Below are positions 1-9,024 of a stretch of DNA of 64,000 nt, piece after piece. Each line of letters opens with the position of its first letter. Within the stretch, counting starts at the first letter, position 1. The notes beneath the pieces are model-generated. The model did no database searches, had not been told where the DNA came from, and saw nothing but the letters and a program-made list of their open reading frames with translations. The DNA is from Leuconostocaceae bacterium ESL0723 (GTDB taxonomy: Bacteria > Bacillota > Bacilli > Lactobacillales > Lactobacillaceae): contig CP113928.1 in NCBI GenBank assembly GCA_029392055.1, positions 1,176,501 to 1,240,500 on the forward strand, read 5' to 3'. A program made the position numbers and the translations under genes.

Positions 1-543
1 ATTTTCAAGGGTTAACCTCATCGACAGAGCATCTTCCTGGTTATCCAGGTAGTAAGCCACCACAAGTTCAGTCATTTCAAAGCCTTGGCGTCGGTATAGG
101 CGCTGAGCGTCTTCATTAGAACGACGCACTTCCAAGGAAACGCGGTCAAGATTGGCCGACTGGGCTAACCGCTGAGCAGCTAGCAAAAGCTCACTACCAA
201 TCCCCTGCCCCTGCCAGACCGGCAAGACGGCCAGGTTACTAATATGTAGGTCTTCCTCCTGGGAACGGAAAACAATCCCGATAAAGGCCACCAGTTGTCC
301 GTCAATGGCCACCACCAGGTAAATGCGATCCCGGGGCGAAGAAAGTTCACGCAAAAAATCCTGGGAAAGCCAGGGGGCATAACCGTCATAGACGGCTTCC
401 TGGATTTTCACCAGGTCGGGAATATCAGCCAAGAGGGCCCGACGAATTAAGAGCCGGTGCTCACCAGCCTCAATCGGGTAAGGTTCAAAGGCCTCAAAGG
501 CTTGCCGGGGCCGCCGGCGCGGATGTTTAAACTTCGAAAACAT
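1..543 (-). CDS. rimI: RimI-like GNAT N-acetyltransferase (3' end beyond the window)
   Basis: This reading frame runs off the left edge with no stop, so only the first ~181 residues are present. The start is the ATG at 543-541. The protein has a basic N-terminus, then a GNAT domain: the acetyl-CoA binding signature QGQGIGSELL follows the strand ISNLAVLPVW, and the late motif SNEDAQRLYRRQGFE is typical of RimI. RimI acetylates the N-terminal alanine of ribosomal protein S18 in Escherichia coli. It overlaps the end of tsaB by 17 bases, the usual tsaB-rimI-tsaD order, so translation is probably coupled. The N-terminal ~30 residues before the GNAT fold are longer than in typical RimI. Substrate is inferred from context only. 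Confidence 0.85.
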   Translation of the reverse strand, partial: MFSKFKHPRRRPRQAFEAFEPYPIEAGEHRLLIRRALLADIPDLVKIQEAVYDGYAPWLSQDFLRELSSPRDRIYLVVAIDGQLVAFIGIVFRSQEEDLHISNLAVLPVWQGQGIGSELLLAAQRLAQSANLDRVSLEVRRSNEDAQRLYRRQGFEMTELVVAYYLDNQEDALSMRLTLEN

Positions 544-1240
544 AATTTTCCGGGTGGTCCTCATCAGGATGCTGGGCTAACCAGTTCATTTCGGCCTGGG
601 TTTTACGCAGGTAGTTCGGGGTGAAATCAGCCAAGTCGGCCACCGGCTGCCCCTGGTAACCCAGGGTGACAATCCCCTGCCCATTGGGGAGACTATCTTC
701 GGGACTTAAAATTACTGGGTCTGGCTTCAGGCCGGCCTGCTCAAAACGTTCTTTGAAGTTCTGGCCATCACCAATCACGGTGACCTGGCCAGGATGGGCA
801 TGTAACCAGCTCAAAATCTGAGCAATGGGATAGTGCTCGTCAGGCAGCTTTGCCTGACCGTCCTGGTAAATCCCAGCAAAGACATTGTTGTTCCGGGCGT
901 CAAAGAGGGGCAGGACATAGCCGTCCCCTGGGACCTGCTCGGCTAAGATGGCCAGGCTAGAAACATCTACCAAGGGAACTTTTAAGGTGTCGGCTAAGAC
1001 CTTAGCCACCGTCAGGCCAATCCGCAGGCCGGTAAAAGAACCGGGACCTTCAGCTACCACCAATCGGTCCAGGTCCTTTAACTGCCAACCCTGCCGCTTT
1101 AAAACTTCCTGAATCGCGGGTAGGAGCTCAACGGAGTGATTGCGGGCCACGTTGGTTTGATAAGTTTGGACCAGGTGCTGGTCTTCGGCCAGACTGACAG
1201 TCATCGCCTGGTTACTGGTATCAAAAGCAAGAATCTTCAT
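527..1240 (-). CDS. tsaB: TsaB, tRNA threonylcarbamoyladenosine biosynthesis scaffold
   Basis: TsaB is an ASKHA-fold protein without catalytic activity that pairs with TsaD to make the t6A modification of ANN-decoding tRNAs. The N-terminus MKILAFDTSNQAMTVSL is the family hallmark, followed by RNHSVELLPAI and the GPGSFTGLRIG motif. I chose the ATG at 1240 because it gives this canonical N-terminus; an in-frame ATG three codons upstream (1249) and further extension to 1282 are possible but non-conserved. The protein is 237 residues, usual for the family. sua5, which supplies the threonylcarbamoyl-AMP, lies close by at 1.7 kb, so two steps of the pathway sit together. The ptsH terminator separates it from the gene upstream. 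Confidence 0.95.
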   Translation of the reverse strand: MKILAFDTSNQAMTVSLAEDQHLVQTYQTNVARNHSVELLPAIQEVLKRQGWQLKDLDRLVVAEGPGSFTGLRIGLTVAKVLADTLKVPLVDVSSLAILAEQVPGDGYVLPLFDARNNNVFAGIYQDGQAKLPDEHYPIAQILSWLHAHPGQVTVIGDGQNFKERFEQAGLKPDPVILSPEDSLPNGQGIVTLGYQGQPVADLADFTPNYLRKTQAEMNWLAQHPDEDHPENYVFEV

Positions 1241-1283
1241 AATTTCCATTCTACCACAGGGGTTTTGGCCCTCTGGGTCCAAT

Positions 1284-1303
1284 AAAAAAAGCCGTTAAAC
1301 GGC
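1284..1303 (-). terminator. Rho-independent terminator of ptsH
   Basis: Inverted repeat gccgttaaacggc (1291-1303) followed on the minus strand by seven T (1284-1290). It lies 13 bases past the ptsH stop and ends the transcript before tsaB, so ptsH is monocistronic. Confidence 0.85.
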
Positions 1304-1316
1304 ATTTAATTTAAGT

Positions 1317-1586
1317 TTACTTGGCCAGACCTTCGTCTTGCATCACCTTGGTGATGGCATCGATGGCTTCCTTCTCGTCCTTGCCATCGGCCTTGATTGT
1401 CACTTCGGCACCGTGGCCGACACCCAGTGACATCACACCCATGATGGACTTCAGGTTAACTTCTTTACCCTGGTATGACAGGGTTACATCAGAAACAAAT
1501 TTGGAAGCGGCCTGGACCAGCAAAGTTGCAGGGCGGGCATGGATACCCGTTTCAGCGATAATTTTAAATTCCTTCGTTTCCGCCAT
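1317..1586 (-). CDS. ptsH: HPr, phosphocarrier protein of the PTS
   Basis: HPr accepts phosphate from enzyme I on a histidine and is also phosphorylated on a serine by HPr kinase to act as CcpA co-repressor. Both sites are present: GIHARPAT with His16, and [11 protein letters not shown] with Ser47. Length 89 is usual. An AAGGAG ribosome site precedes the ATG at 1586. In most Firmicutes ptsH is followed by ptsI; here it is followed directly by a terminator and then tsaB, and no ptsI is in the window. Upstream is a sigma-A-type promoter with a CcpA cre-like site in its spacer. The regulatory Ser47 role may therefore matter as much as sugar transport here; that is inference. Confidence 0.97.
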   Translation of the reverse strand: MAETKEFKIIAETGIHARPATLLVQAASKFVSDVTLSYQGKEVNLKSIMGVMSLGVGHGAEVTIKADGKDEKEAIDAITKVMQDEGLAK

Positions 1587-1625
1587 GGATATAATCTCCT
1601 TAGATGAGTACTATTTACAATTCTT

Positions 1626-1654
1626 AGTTTATCAAAGCGCTTACAAAATATCAA
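1626..1654 (-). promoter_or_regulatory. ptsH promoter with cre-like site in the spacer
   Basis: On the minus strand, TTGATA (1649-1654) and TAAACT (1626-1631) are separated by 17 bases. Within the spacer is TGTAAGCGCTTTGA (1632-1645), which fits the catabolite-responsive element TGWAANCGNTNWCA with one mismatch. Binding there would block RNA polymerase, so autoregulation of ptsH through CcpA/HPr-Ser-P is likely. This is a pattern match by eye. Confidence 0.7.
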
Positions 1655-1698
1655 ATATAAATCTGGACTAGCCCCATCATATCAAGGAAAACCGGGCC

Positions 1699-2715
1699 TT
1701 AATCCGCCTGAAAAAATTGGTTACCGCTCGCCTTGGCTAACCGGTTATTATAGGCCCTACCCAGACCGATTTCCGGCAGGCGTTCGACATAAATTCGCTG
1801 CACATCACCCTGATCATCAAAGTAACGCAGGCCGGCAAAAAGTTGCTCACTGGCACTTTGATAGTCCTTACCCAGTGACCAGGTTTTTGTCTGGCCAGCC
1901 GGTAGCTGGGCCAGGGTGTCGTCTAGGGCCATGACGGCATCACTGCCCTGCAAAGCCTTGGCCAGTTCGCCGGCATCTAGTGGATCAAACATCACGACCG
2001 GCTTGTCCGGTGCATAGTGGCGGTACTTCATCCCTGGCGCCTTGGGGTGGACGGCATCATCAACCGCGGTTGGCTGGGTCACGTCGATGACTGGTTCATC
2101 CAAAACCTGCTCCAACTCCTCCTCGGTCACCGCCCCAGTCCGCAAAATCGTGGCCGGGCTGACCGAAAGATCGACCACCGTCGATTCAACCCCGACCGTG
2201 GTGGGGCCGTCATCAATGATACCGGCAATCTTGTGATCCATGTCATGCCAGACATGGGCGGCCGTCGTTGGCGAAGGCTTCCCCGAGGTGTTAGCGCTGG
2301 GCCCCACCAGGGGCACCCCGGCCAGCTTAATTAACTCCTGGGTCGCCTGGTTATCGGGCAGGCGAAAGGCCGCAGTCGGCAGGCCCCCAGTCACGACGTC
2401 ATCCAAGTGTTTTGGTTTCGTCGGCAAAATAATGGTTAATGAACCTGGCCAGAAATGGTCCATCAGCACTTGCGCTGCGGCTGAAACCTGGGCAAAGTCA
2501 GCGACCTGTTTAGGGTCAGCCACGGTCACAATCAAGGGGTTGTCCGCCGGCCGTCCCTTGGCTTCAAAGACCTTTTTGACCGCCGCGGGGTTGGTAGCGT
2601 CTGCGCCTAAGCCATAGACGGTTTCGGTCGGAAAGGCCACCAATTCCCCATCGTCAATCAACTGGGCGGCTTTTTTTAAGTCTGCTAATTCTGGTTTAAA
2701 TGCCTGCGTTTCCAT
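1699..2715 (-). CDS. sua5: Sua5/YrdC-type L-threonylcarbamoyladenylate synthase
   Basis: Makes threonylcarbamoyl-AMP from threonine, bicarbonate and ATP for t6A tRNA modification. The N-terminal ~200 residues are the YrdC domain: AFPTETVYGLGADA, KGRPADNPLIV, PTKPKH, GPSANTSGKPSPT and GVESTVVDL are visible. The remaining ~130 residues form the Sua5 C-terminal domain ending IGLGRAYNNRLAKAS, so this is the long Sua5 type (338 aa) rather than short TsaC. The start overlaps the end of prmC by 20 bases; the gene is last in tdk-prfA-prmC-sua5, the standard Firmicute arrangement. Confidence 0.95.
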   Translation of the reverse strand: METQAFKPELADLKKAAQLIDDGELVAFPTETVYGLGADATNPAAVKKVFEAKGRPADNPLIVTVADPKQVADFAQVSAAAQVLMDHFWPGSLTIILPTKPKHLDDVVTGGLPTAAFRLPDNQATQELIKLAGVPLVGPSANTSGKPSPTTAAHVWHDMDHKIAGIIDDGPTTVGVESTVVDLSVSPATILRTGAVTEEELEQVLDEPVIDVTQPTAVDDAVHPKAPGMKYRHYAPDKPVVMFDPLDAGELAKALQGSDAVMALDDTLAQLPAGQTKTWSLGKDYQSASEQLFAGLRYFDDQGDVQRIYVERLPEIGLGRAYNNRLAKASGNQFFQAD

Positions 2716-3610
2716 GATTTTGTACCTTAATCATTCGGTCTAGACCGGCAAAGTCCTGCAGCACTTCAACTGAAGCGGTCGGCAGGGCTGCTGCCATAAT
2801 TTCCTTGACGGCCTGCCCCTGGTCATAACCAATTTCAAAGTAAGCGGCCCCTTGCGGTGCCAGATAAGCCCCCAACTGGGCGGCAATGGCCTGGTAGATT
2901 GCCAGACCGTGATTTTCAGCATACAGGGCCAGGCCGGGTTCGGCCTGGTCAACCCGGTCATCAACCTCATCTAGATGGTCGTGGTCAATATAGGGTGGAT
3001 TAGAGACGACCAGGTCAAATTGCTGGGGCGCGATTTCAGACCAAACATCTGATACCTGGGTGGCCAGTCCAGTAGCGCCCAGGCGCTTAAAATTCTGCTG
3101 GGCCACGACCAAAGCCGCTGCTGAAATATCAGTCGCCAAGCCCGCCACTTGGCCCGGTTTCTCTAAGGCCAGGGTCGCCAAGATTGCCCCACTGCCAGTG
3201 CCAAGGTCTAAGACTTTAACCGGACGGTCGAGCTTGGGCCAGTCCTTTAAAATCCACTCCACCAGGAGTTCGGTTTCCGGCCGTGGAATCAAGACCCGGT
3301 CATCAACGGCAAACTCCCGGCCGTAAAAAGGCGCCTGGCCCAGAATGTACTGGGGTGGTACCTGCTTGATTAGCTGGGCCACCCAAGTCGGCCAGACCTG
3401 GGCGAGTTCGGCCGGCATGGTCCGGGTAATATTGGCCCGGAGCATACCGTAATTCATGTCCAGGGCCCCACTCAGCAAAAAATCTAGGTCATCAGCGGCC
3501 TGGTCAGCCGGGTAACCCGCTGCTGCTAGCTCAGCCAGGGCCCATTTTCGGGCTTCTAGCAATGAAATCCGCGGTGGCCGCCCGGCTAATCCAGTCTGAG
3601 AACCGGCCAT
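2696..3610 (-). CDS. prmC: PrmC, release factor glutamine methyltransferase
   Basis: Methylates the glutamine of the GGQ motif in release factors, using S-adenosylmethionine. It has the N-terminal helical domain (about 1-95), the SAM motif VLDLGTGSGAILATLA, and the catalytic VVSNPPYI motif. Length 304 is slightly longer than average because of ~15 extra N-terminal residues. Its ATG overlaps the prfA stop by one base (TAATG), so it is translationally coupled to its own substrate. Confidence 0.96.
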   Translation of the reverse strand: MAGSQTGLAGRPPRISLLEARKWALAELAAAGYPADQAADDLDFLLSGALDMNYGMLRANITRTMPAELAQVWPTWVAQLIKQVPPQYILGQAPFYGREFAVDDRVLIPRPETELLVEWILKDWPKLDRPVKVLDLGTGSGAILATLALEKPGQVAGLATDISAAALVVAQQNFKRLGATGLATQVSDVWSEIAPQQFDLVVSNPPYIDHDHLDEVDDRVDQAEPGLALYAENHGLAIYQAIAAQLGAYLAPQGAAYFEIGYDQGQAVKEIMAAALPTASVEVLQDFAGLDRMIKVQNHGNAGI

Positions 3611-4683
3611 TAAATCAGGTCTCCCAACTTTGCGGTCTGCTCAGCCAGCACCAGGGCGTCAATGATTTCACCCAGTTCCCCGTTCATCACCCGGTCCAAC
3701 TTGTTTAAGGTCAGGCCAATCCTGTGGTCCGTCACCCGGTTTTGGGGATAGTTATAGGTCCGAATCCGTTCGGAGCGGTCCCCGGAACCAACTGCGGTTT
3801 TGCGCTGTTCGGCGTATTCCGCCTCGTTTTGCTGGGCAAAGTGGTCATAAACCCGGGCGTTTAAAATCTTCCAGGCCTTGACCCGGTTTTGCTGCTGGGA
3901 ACGTTCATCCTGCATGGCAACCGTAATCCCAGTTGGTTCGTGGGTCAGCCGAATGGCCGAACTGGTCTTATTGACGTGCTGACCACCGGCACCACTGGCC
4001 CGGTACACATCTTCGCGCACATCCTTGGGGTCAATCAAACCTTCGGCGTCAACTTCCTCAAATTCAGGCATAACTCCCACCGTGGCCGTACTGGTGTGAA
4101 TCCGACCCTGGGTTTCGGTCGCCGGCACCCGCTGAACCCGGTGGGCCCCGTTTTCAAACTTCAACTTGGAATAGACCCGGTCACCACTAATCATGGCCAC
4201 AACTTCCTTGTAACCACCGATTTCAGTGGGACTTTCATCGATGATTTCCAGGTGCCAGTTCTGGGTTTCAGCGTAACGGCGGTACATGTTCAGCAAGTCA
4301 GCCGCAAAGAGGGCCGACTCATCCCCACCGGCGGCCCCGCGGATTTCCATGATAATGTTCTTATCATCGTTGGGGTCCTTGGGCAGCATCAAGACCTTGA
4401 GCTGTTCCTCTAAGGCCGCCTTCTTAGGCTTCAACTCGGCAATATCTTCCTTCGCCAAATCAGCCATCTCACTGTCACCGAGCAACTCGTGGGCATCCTC
4501 CCACTCCTGGATAACCTGCTGGTACTGCTGGAAAGTTTCCACCGTTTCGCGGATGCTACCAGCTTCCTTGGAGAGTTCCATGTAGCGGTTGGAATCATCC
4601 ATGACCGCTGGGTCAGCCAACATCTGGTTCAGTTCATCGTAGCGGTCAACGACCGTCTGTAATTGTTCAAAAATCGGATCCAT
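3610..4683 (-). CDS. prfA: Peptide chain release factor 1
   Basis: RF1 reads UAA and UAG and triggers peptidyl-tRNA hydrolysis. The GGQ catalytic motif is in [16 protein letters not shown] and the PxT-type codon-recognition region lies in [14 protein letters not shown]. Length 357 is standard. The ATG at 4683 is six bases from the tdk stop, so the two are cotranscribed. Confidence 0.97.
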   Translation of the reverse strand: MDPIFEQLQTVVDRYDELNQMLADPAVMDDSNRYMELSKEAGSIRETVETFQQYQQVIQEWEDAHELLGDSEMADLAKEDIAELKPKKAALEEQLKVLMLPKDPNDDKNIIMEIRGAAGGDESALFAADLLNMYRRYAETQNWHLEIIDESPTEIGGYKEVVAMISGDRVYSKLKFENGAHRVQRVPATETQGRIHTSTATVGVMPEFEEVDAEGLIDPKDVREDVYRASGAGGQHVNKTSSAIRLTHEPTGITVAMQDERSQQQNRVKAWKILNARVYDHFAQQNEAEYAEQRKTAVGSGDRSERIRTYNYPQNRVTDHRIGLTLNKLDRVMNGELGEIIDALVLAEQTAKLGDLI

Positions 4684-4689
4684 ATTTCC

Positions 4690-5289
4690 TCACTCGCCCG
4701 GTTCAACCCCACGGTCAGCGATGACCGGGTGGTACCAATGGTAGCGGCAGGTAGGAATGTAGGTGTCATCCCCACCAATCAGCACCTGCTCACCCTCATA
4801 CTGCGGCCGACCATCAACCATCCGTAGCTGAGTCGTGGCCTTCTTGCCGCAAAAGGAGCAGATTGTTTTCATTTCCTCTAATTTATCAGCCAGCTCGATT
4901 AAACGCTGGGAGCCTTCAAAGAGATGGTTAAAGGCATCTTGTTTCAGGCCAAAGGCCATGACTGGAATATCGAGGCTGTCGACCACGTAGGCCAACTGCT
5001 CAACCTGCTGAGCACTGAGAAACTGGGCCTCGTCAACCAGGACCACGGCCGGTGGTTCGACATACATGGCCGCAATCGTGGCATACAAATCCTGGTCCGG
5101 TTGCACCACCTGGGCTGGTCGCGATAGACCAATCCGGCTGGTAATCTTGCCGACCCCGTAACGGTCATCAACCAGTGGGGTTAGTAGGAGGACCCGCCGT
5201 CCCTGGGACTCGTAGTTGTGGGCCACCTTTAAAATTTCAATTGACTTGCCCGACGCCATGGCGCCGTACTCAAAAAATAACTGTGCCAC
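4690..5289 (-). CDS. tdk: Thymidine kinase
   Basis: Phosphorylates thymidine for the salvage pathway. A P-loop (GAMASGKS, residues 9-16), the Walker B-like VLVDEAQFL and a structural zinc site (CSFCGKK plus CRYH near the C-terminus) are visible; the zinc ligands are intact. Length 199 is normal for the small type II enzyme. First gene of tdk-prfA-prmC-sua5, divergent from murT. Confidence 0.96.
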   Translation of the reverse strand: MAQLFFEYGAMASGKSIEILKVAHNYESQGRRVLLLTPLVDDRYGVGKITSRIGLSRPAQVVQPDQDLYATIAAMYVEPPAVVLVDEAQFLSAQQVEQLAYVVDSLDIPVMAFGLKQDAFNHLFEGSQRLIELADKLEEMKTICSFCGKKATTQLRMVDGRPQYEGEQVLIGGDDTYIPTCRYHWYHPVIADRGVEPGE

Positions 5290-5421
5290 GCTTTTGCACT
5301 CCTCAATTCACTGTTGCTTATTATACCAAGGCCACCCGAAAAACTCGAATGCCCGCCCGGACAATTCCTAGGAAGAAAAATGGAAAGGTGGTAAAATATA
5401 AGCCATGAAAGTGGGGTTCTC

Positions 5422-6780
5422 ATGACATTTAAAAGCAGTTTGGCCAAATCAACCGCCCGCCTGAGCTACTGGGTTTTGCACAATCTCTTACACCGTGGTG
5501 GCACCAGCCTGCCCGGCAAACTTGCCGTGTCCATTGACCCCGATATCCTTAGCCAGGTAGCGGCCGACTTTGACCTGATCATTGTCACAGGTACCAATGG
5601 TAAGACCCTGACCACCGCCCTGATTACCCGAGTGCTCAAGGCCGGTGGCTACACGGTCATCACCAACCCCTCTGGTTCGAACATGATCCAGGGGATTACC
5701 GGGACCTTGCTGACGACCCCCATCCAACCTTCACCAAATGGGAAGCGGCCGGTGGCCGTCCTGGAGGTCGACGAGGCCAATGTGGCCCAGGTGGCCAAGG
5801 CCATTCCGCCTAAGGTGTTTGTCCTCACCAACATTTTCCGGGACCAGCTGGACCGTTATGGCGAAATCTATACCACCTATGACAAAATCGTGGCTGGTAT
5901 CAAAGAGGCACCCGATGCCAAGGTCCTAGCTAACGGTGATTCACCAATCTTTGCCCGTGGTGACTTTCCCAACCCGCGGATTTACTACGGCTTTAACCAC
6001 ATCCCCGCCGACCAGTACCAGGATGAAAAGCCACCGCACAACACCGATGGCATTCTTTCCCCTGGCGACAATGAGGTCCTCCATTACCACTTTATCACCT
6101 ATGCCAACCTTGGCTACTACTACAGTGAGCACCAGGACTTCCAGCGCCCCCACCTGACCTACCAGGTGACCAGCGTGGACAAGCTGACGCCCAACTATTC
6201 CGACTTTAGTATCGACGGTACGCCGCTGCGAATTGAAATCGGAGGCCTTTACAATATTTATAACGCCCTGGCCGCCTTCGCGGTGGGTCGTGAGTTTGGC
6301 GTAACCCCCGACGAAATCAAGACCGCCTTTGAGTCTAATGCCCAGATTTTTGGCCGCCAAGAAGCCCTCAAGGTCGGTGACAAGGACGTCACCATCCTGC
6401 TAATTAAAAACCCGGTCGGCACCAACACAGTGATTGACATGATGCTAACTGACGACCAACCCTACTCACTGATTGTCCTGCTAAATGCCAATTATGCCGA
6501 CGGCATTGACACTTCCTGGATTTGGGATGCTGAATTTGAGTCGCTGAAAAAGGGTCAGCTCAAGGCAATTGCGACCGGTGGTCAGCGTTACCGCGATATC
6601 ACCGTCCGCTTGAAGATGGCTGATTTCGACCTGGCGGGTACCTACCCCGACTTGGGTCAGATTGTAGCGGCCATCGAGGCCATGCCAACTAAGAAGGTTT
6701 ACATCGCGGCCACTTACACGGCCATGCTCCAGCTCCGTGAGCAGCTCCGCAACCAAGGCTACATCAAGGAGGAATTTTAA
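5422..6780 (+). CDS. murT: MurT, Mur-ligase subunit of the lipid II isoglutaminyl synthase
   Basis: With GatD, amidates the alpha-carboxylate of D-glutamate in the lipid II stem peptide, which in lactobacilli and cocci is needed for efficient cross-linking. The Mur ligase ATP site VTGTNGKTLTTALI (residues 55-68) and the C-terminal DUF1727 domain with SWIWDAEFE are present. The middle domain normally carries a four-cysteine zinc ribbon; here the four positions are Ser213, Asp216, Ser235 and Gln238 and the protein has no cysteine at all, while the flanking DG-L, TYANLGYY and RP residues are kept. Start at 5422 follows a GTGGGG ribosome site. TAATG overlap with gatD. Confidence 0.95.
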   Translation: MTFKSSLAKSTARLSYWVLHNLLHRGGTSLPGKLAVSIDPDILSQVAADFDLIIVTGTNGKTLTTALITRVLKAGGYTVITNPSGSNMIQGITGTLLTTPIQPSPNGKRPVAVLEVDEANVAQVAKAIPPKVFVLTNIFRDQLDRYGEIYTTYDKIVAGIKEAPDAKVLANGDSPIFARGDFPNPRIYYGFNHIPADQYQDEKPPHNTDGILSPGDNEVLHYHFITYANLGYYYSEHQDFQRPHLTYQVTSVDKLTPNYSDFSIDGTPLRIEIGGLYNIYNALAAFAVGREFGVTPDEIKTAFESNAQIFGRQEALKVGDKDVTILLIKNPVGTNTVIDMMLTDDQPYSLIVLLNANYADGIDTSWIWDAEFESLKKGQLKAIATGGQRYRDITVRLKMADFDLAGTYPDLGQIVAAIEAMPTKKVYIAATYTAMLQLREQLRNQGYIKEEF

Positions 6781-7517
6781 TGGCTGAACCGACCTACGAA
6801 ATCAACGTCGCCCACCTGTACGGGGACTTGATGAACACCTACGGTGATTATGGCAACATTATCGCCCTGCGCTACTATGCCGAGCAAATCGGAGTCACGA
6901 TTAACGTTAGCCTGGTTTCGCTGGGGGATGACTTTGACCCGGCGAAATACGACTTCGTTCTCTTTGGCGGTGGCCAGGATTACGAAGAAACCGTAGTTGC
7001 CCGCGACTTGAAGGGCAAGGCCCAGGAACTGAAGACTTATATCGAAGAAGACGGTCCGATGCTGGCCGTCTGTGGTGGTTTCCAACTGCTGGGTCACTAC
7101 ATGGAAATGGCGGACGGTACCCGGGTCGATGGCATTGGCGTCATGGACCACTACACCACCAACATGACCGATGACCAGGTCCACACCCAAAAAGGCAAGC
7201 GCCTAACTGGCGATATCACGATTAAGAATAATGAAACCGGCGAAGAGTACCACGGCTTTGAAAACCACCAGGGCCGCACCTTCCTAGGTCAGGGCGAACG
7301 GGCCCTGGGCACAGTGGTGAGTGGCCAGGGGAACAATGGCCAGGATGGCAGTGAGGGCGTGATTTACAACAAGGTCTACGGATCTTACTTCCACGGCCCA
7401 ATCTTCACCCGCAACGGCAACCTGGCCAAGCGGGTCTTAGCCGACGCCCTAACGCGCAAGTATCCCGACGTGGACTGGACGGCAAAGCTGGAGAAGGTAC
7501 CAGCTGAATCATTTTAA
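6780..7517 (+). CDS. gatD: GatD, glutamine amidotransferase subunit of the lipid II isoglutaminyl synthase
   Basis: Class I glutamine amidotransferase (CobB/CobQ-like) that releases ammonia from glutamine and passes it to MurT. The nucleophile is Cys98 in LAVCGGFQLLGHY and the catalytic histidine is His205 in GSYFHGPIF. Length 245 is usual. The start overlaps the murT stop by one base, and a strong terminator follows. Confidence 0.95.
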   Translation: MAEPTYEINVAHLYGDLMNTYGDYGNIIALRYYAEQIGVTINVSLVSLGDDFDPAKYDFVLFGGGQDYEETVVARDLKGKAQELKTYIEEDGPMLAVCGGFQLLGHYMEMADGTRVDGIGVMDHYTTNMTDDQVHTQKGKRLTGDITIKNNETGEEYHGFENHQGRTFLGQGERALGTVVSGQGNNGQDGSEGVIYNKVYGSYFHGPIFTRNGNLAKRVLADALTRKYPDVDWTAKLEKVPAESF

Positions 7518-7524
7518 ACACATG

Positions 7525-7553
7525 AAAAAAGCAGGCTTAGGCCTGCTTTTTTT
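7525..7553 (+). terminator. Terminator of murT-gatD
   Basis: gcaggc/gcctgc stem (7531-7536, 7541-7546) followed by seven T. The A-run on the other side makes it usable for the aminotransferase gene on the minus strand too. Confidence 0.9.
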
Positions 7554-7585
7554 GCGTACTATTTTACTCGAATGGCTACGTATAA

Positions 7586-8959
7586 TTAAACAGCAAAGTC
7601 CTGCTTAGTTTCAGCCAATGACTCATGCATCCGTTCAATCACCGTGTCCAATTGTTCGTATGAAATAATTGCAGGTGGCTCGAACCGAATTGTCTTCGAA
7701 TTAACGAGCGTCCCAGCCGTCAGCACGCCCTTTGAGAACAACTTCTTAGAGAAGTCATAGCCCATGTCGTTCGTGTTAAACTCAACCCCAATCATTAAGC
7801 CGACCCCACGCACTTCTTGAATCAGATCTGGGAATTCTTCGGCAAATTCTTTAATTTTGCCAATTAGGTAGTTCCCCTTGTCCCTAGCTTGACCAGGAAT
7901 ATCCTCCTTAAGCATGTAAGAAATCGTTGCCAGGGCAGCCGAACAACAAGCTGGGTTTCCACCAAAGGTTGGTGAACCCAATAGCCATGGGTTATCAACC
8001 AGTTCCTGGACCCACATCTTAGGACGGCAAATCAAACCAGTAATTGGCATGATACCACCACCGAAAGCTTTTCCATAAGTAAGAATGTCTGGGACAACCC
8101 CTTCTTCTTCACAACGGAACATTGAACCAGTCCGGCCCATGCCACACTGAATCTCATCGAAGATTAAGGCAACGTCGTACTCGTCACAAATCTCGCGAAC
8201 TTCCTTCAGATAACCCTTTGGTGGCACAACGATTCCTGATTCACCTTGAACCGGTTCCAAAATAACACCGGCAACTTTTTCACCAACGGCTACCAAATTA
8301 CGGACCGCTTTGCGTACATCTTCGGCATTACCATATTCAACGTGTTGCACCTGTTGGACCATTGGAATGTAAGGCTTGCGATAGGTATCTTTACCACCCA
8401 TTGAGATGGCGCCCATCGACTTTCCGTGGAAGGCGCCAACTGCCGAAATGAACCAACTACCACCGGTAGCAATCCGGGCCAACTTCAACGCCATTTCAAC
8501 GGCTTCGGCCCCACCGTTAGTGAAAAAACACTTTTCCAAATCGCCCGGCGTAATATCGGCCACAGCCTTGGCAAGATAGCCTCGTAATGGGTCCAACAAT
8601 TCCTGAGAATGGAGGGCTTGGTGATCCAGTTGTTTCTTAACAGTGTTTAAAATATATTCATTTCGATGACCACAGGTGTAGATACCAAACCCACCCAAAC
8701 AGTCGATGAAGGTTTCGCCGCGCAGGCCATTAATGATTGCCCCGTGGTCATTCCATTCCAAAACGGCCGCATCGGTTGAGACCGATTTACGATACTTTAA
8801 CCATCCTGGTGAGACGTATTCATCAAAGTAATGAAGCGTATCCTTGGTCATCTGATCTTTTTGATTATCAGTTAGCTTGTCGCTATCGATATAACCTAAT
8901 ACGCGGTCCAAATCGTCAATCACAGTTTGCTTGTCGCCACCACTAGTAGTTTCACTCAT
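7586..8959 (-). CDS. patA: Putrescine aminotransferase (class III, PLP-dependent)
   Basis: Likely transfers the amino group of putrescine (or cadaverine) to 2-oxoglutarate. The N-terminal helical extension (LTDNQKDQMTKDTLHYFDEY then VSPGWLKYRKSV) matches my memory of E. coli PatA/YgjG closely, which separates it from ornithine or acetylornithine aminotransferases. Class III features: FFTNGGAEAVEMALKLAR, FHGKSMGA, DEIQCGMGRTG and the PLP lysine in TYGKAFGGGI. A GTG nine bases upstream (8968) is possible, but AAGGA is correctly spaced only for the ATG at 8959 (457 aa). It ends the potDABC operon, so the locus imports and then deaminates polyamine; the downstream aminobutyraldehyde dehydrogenase is not in the window. 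Confidence 0.85.
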   Translation of the reverse strand: MSETTSGGDKQTVIDDLDRVLGYIDSDKLTDNQKDQMTKDTLHYFDEYVSPGWLKYRKSVSTDAAVLEWNDHGAIINGLRGETFIDCLGGFGIYTCGHRNEYILNTVKKQLDHQALHSQELLDPLRGYLAKAVADITPGDLEKCFFTNGGAEAVEMALKLARIATGGSWFISAVGAFHGKSMGAISMGGKDTYRKPYIPMVQQVQHVEYGNAEDVRKAVRNLVAVGEKVAGVILEPVQGESGIVVPPKGYLKEVREICDEYDVALIFDEIQCGMGRTGSMFRCEEEGVVPDILTYGKAFGGGIMPITGLICRPKMWVQELVDNPWLLGSPTFGGNPACCSAALATISYMLKEDIPGQARDKGNYLIGKIKEFAEEFPDLIQEVRGVGLMIGVEFNTNDMGYDFSKKLFSKGVLTAGTLVNSKTIRFEPPAIISYEQLDTVIERMHESLAETKQDFAV

Positions 8960-9024
8960 AATATTCACATCCTTAATTTGACTATTTACTGCTAGTATTT
9001 TTGCTTAAATCAGGCTTTAATTAC

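Noticed and set aside
5404-5424. Six-codon frame overlapping the murT start (ATGA)
   Set aside because: No ribosome site of its own; too short to separate from chance.
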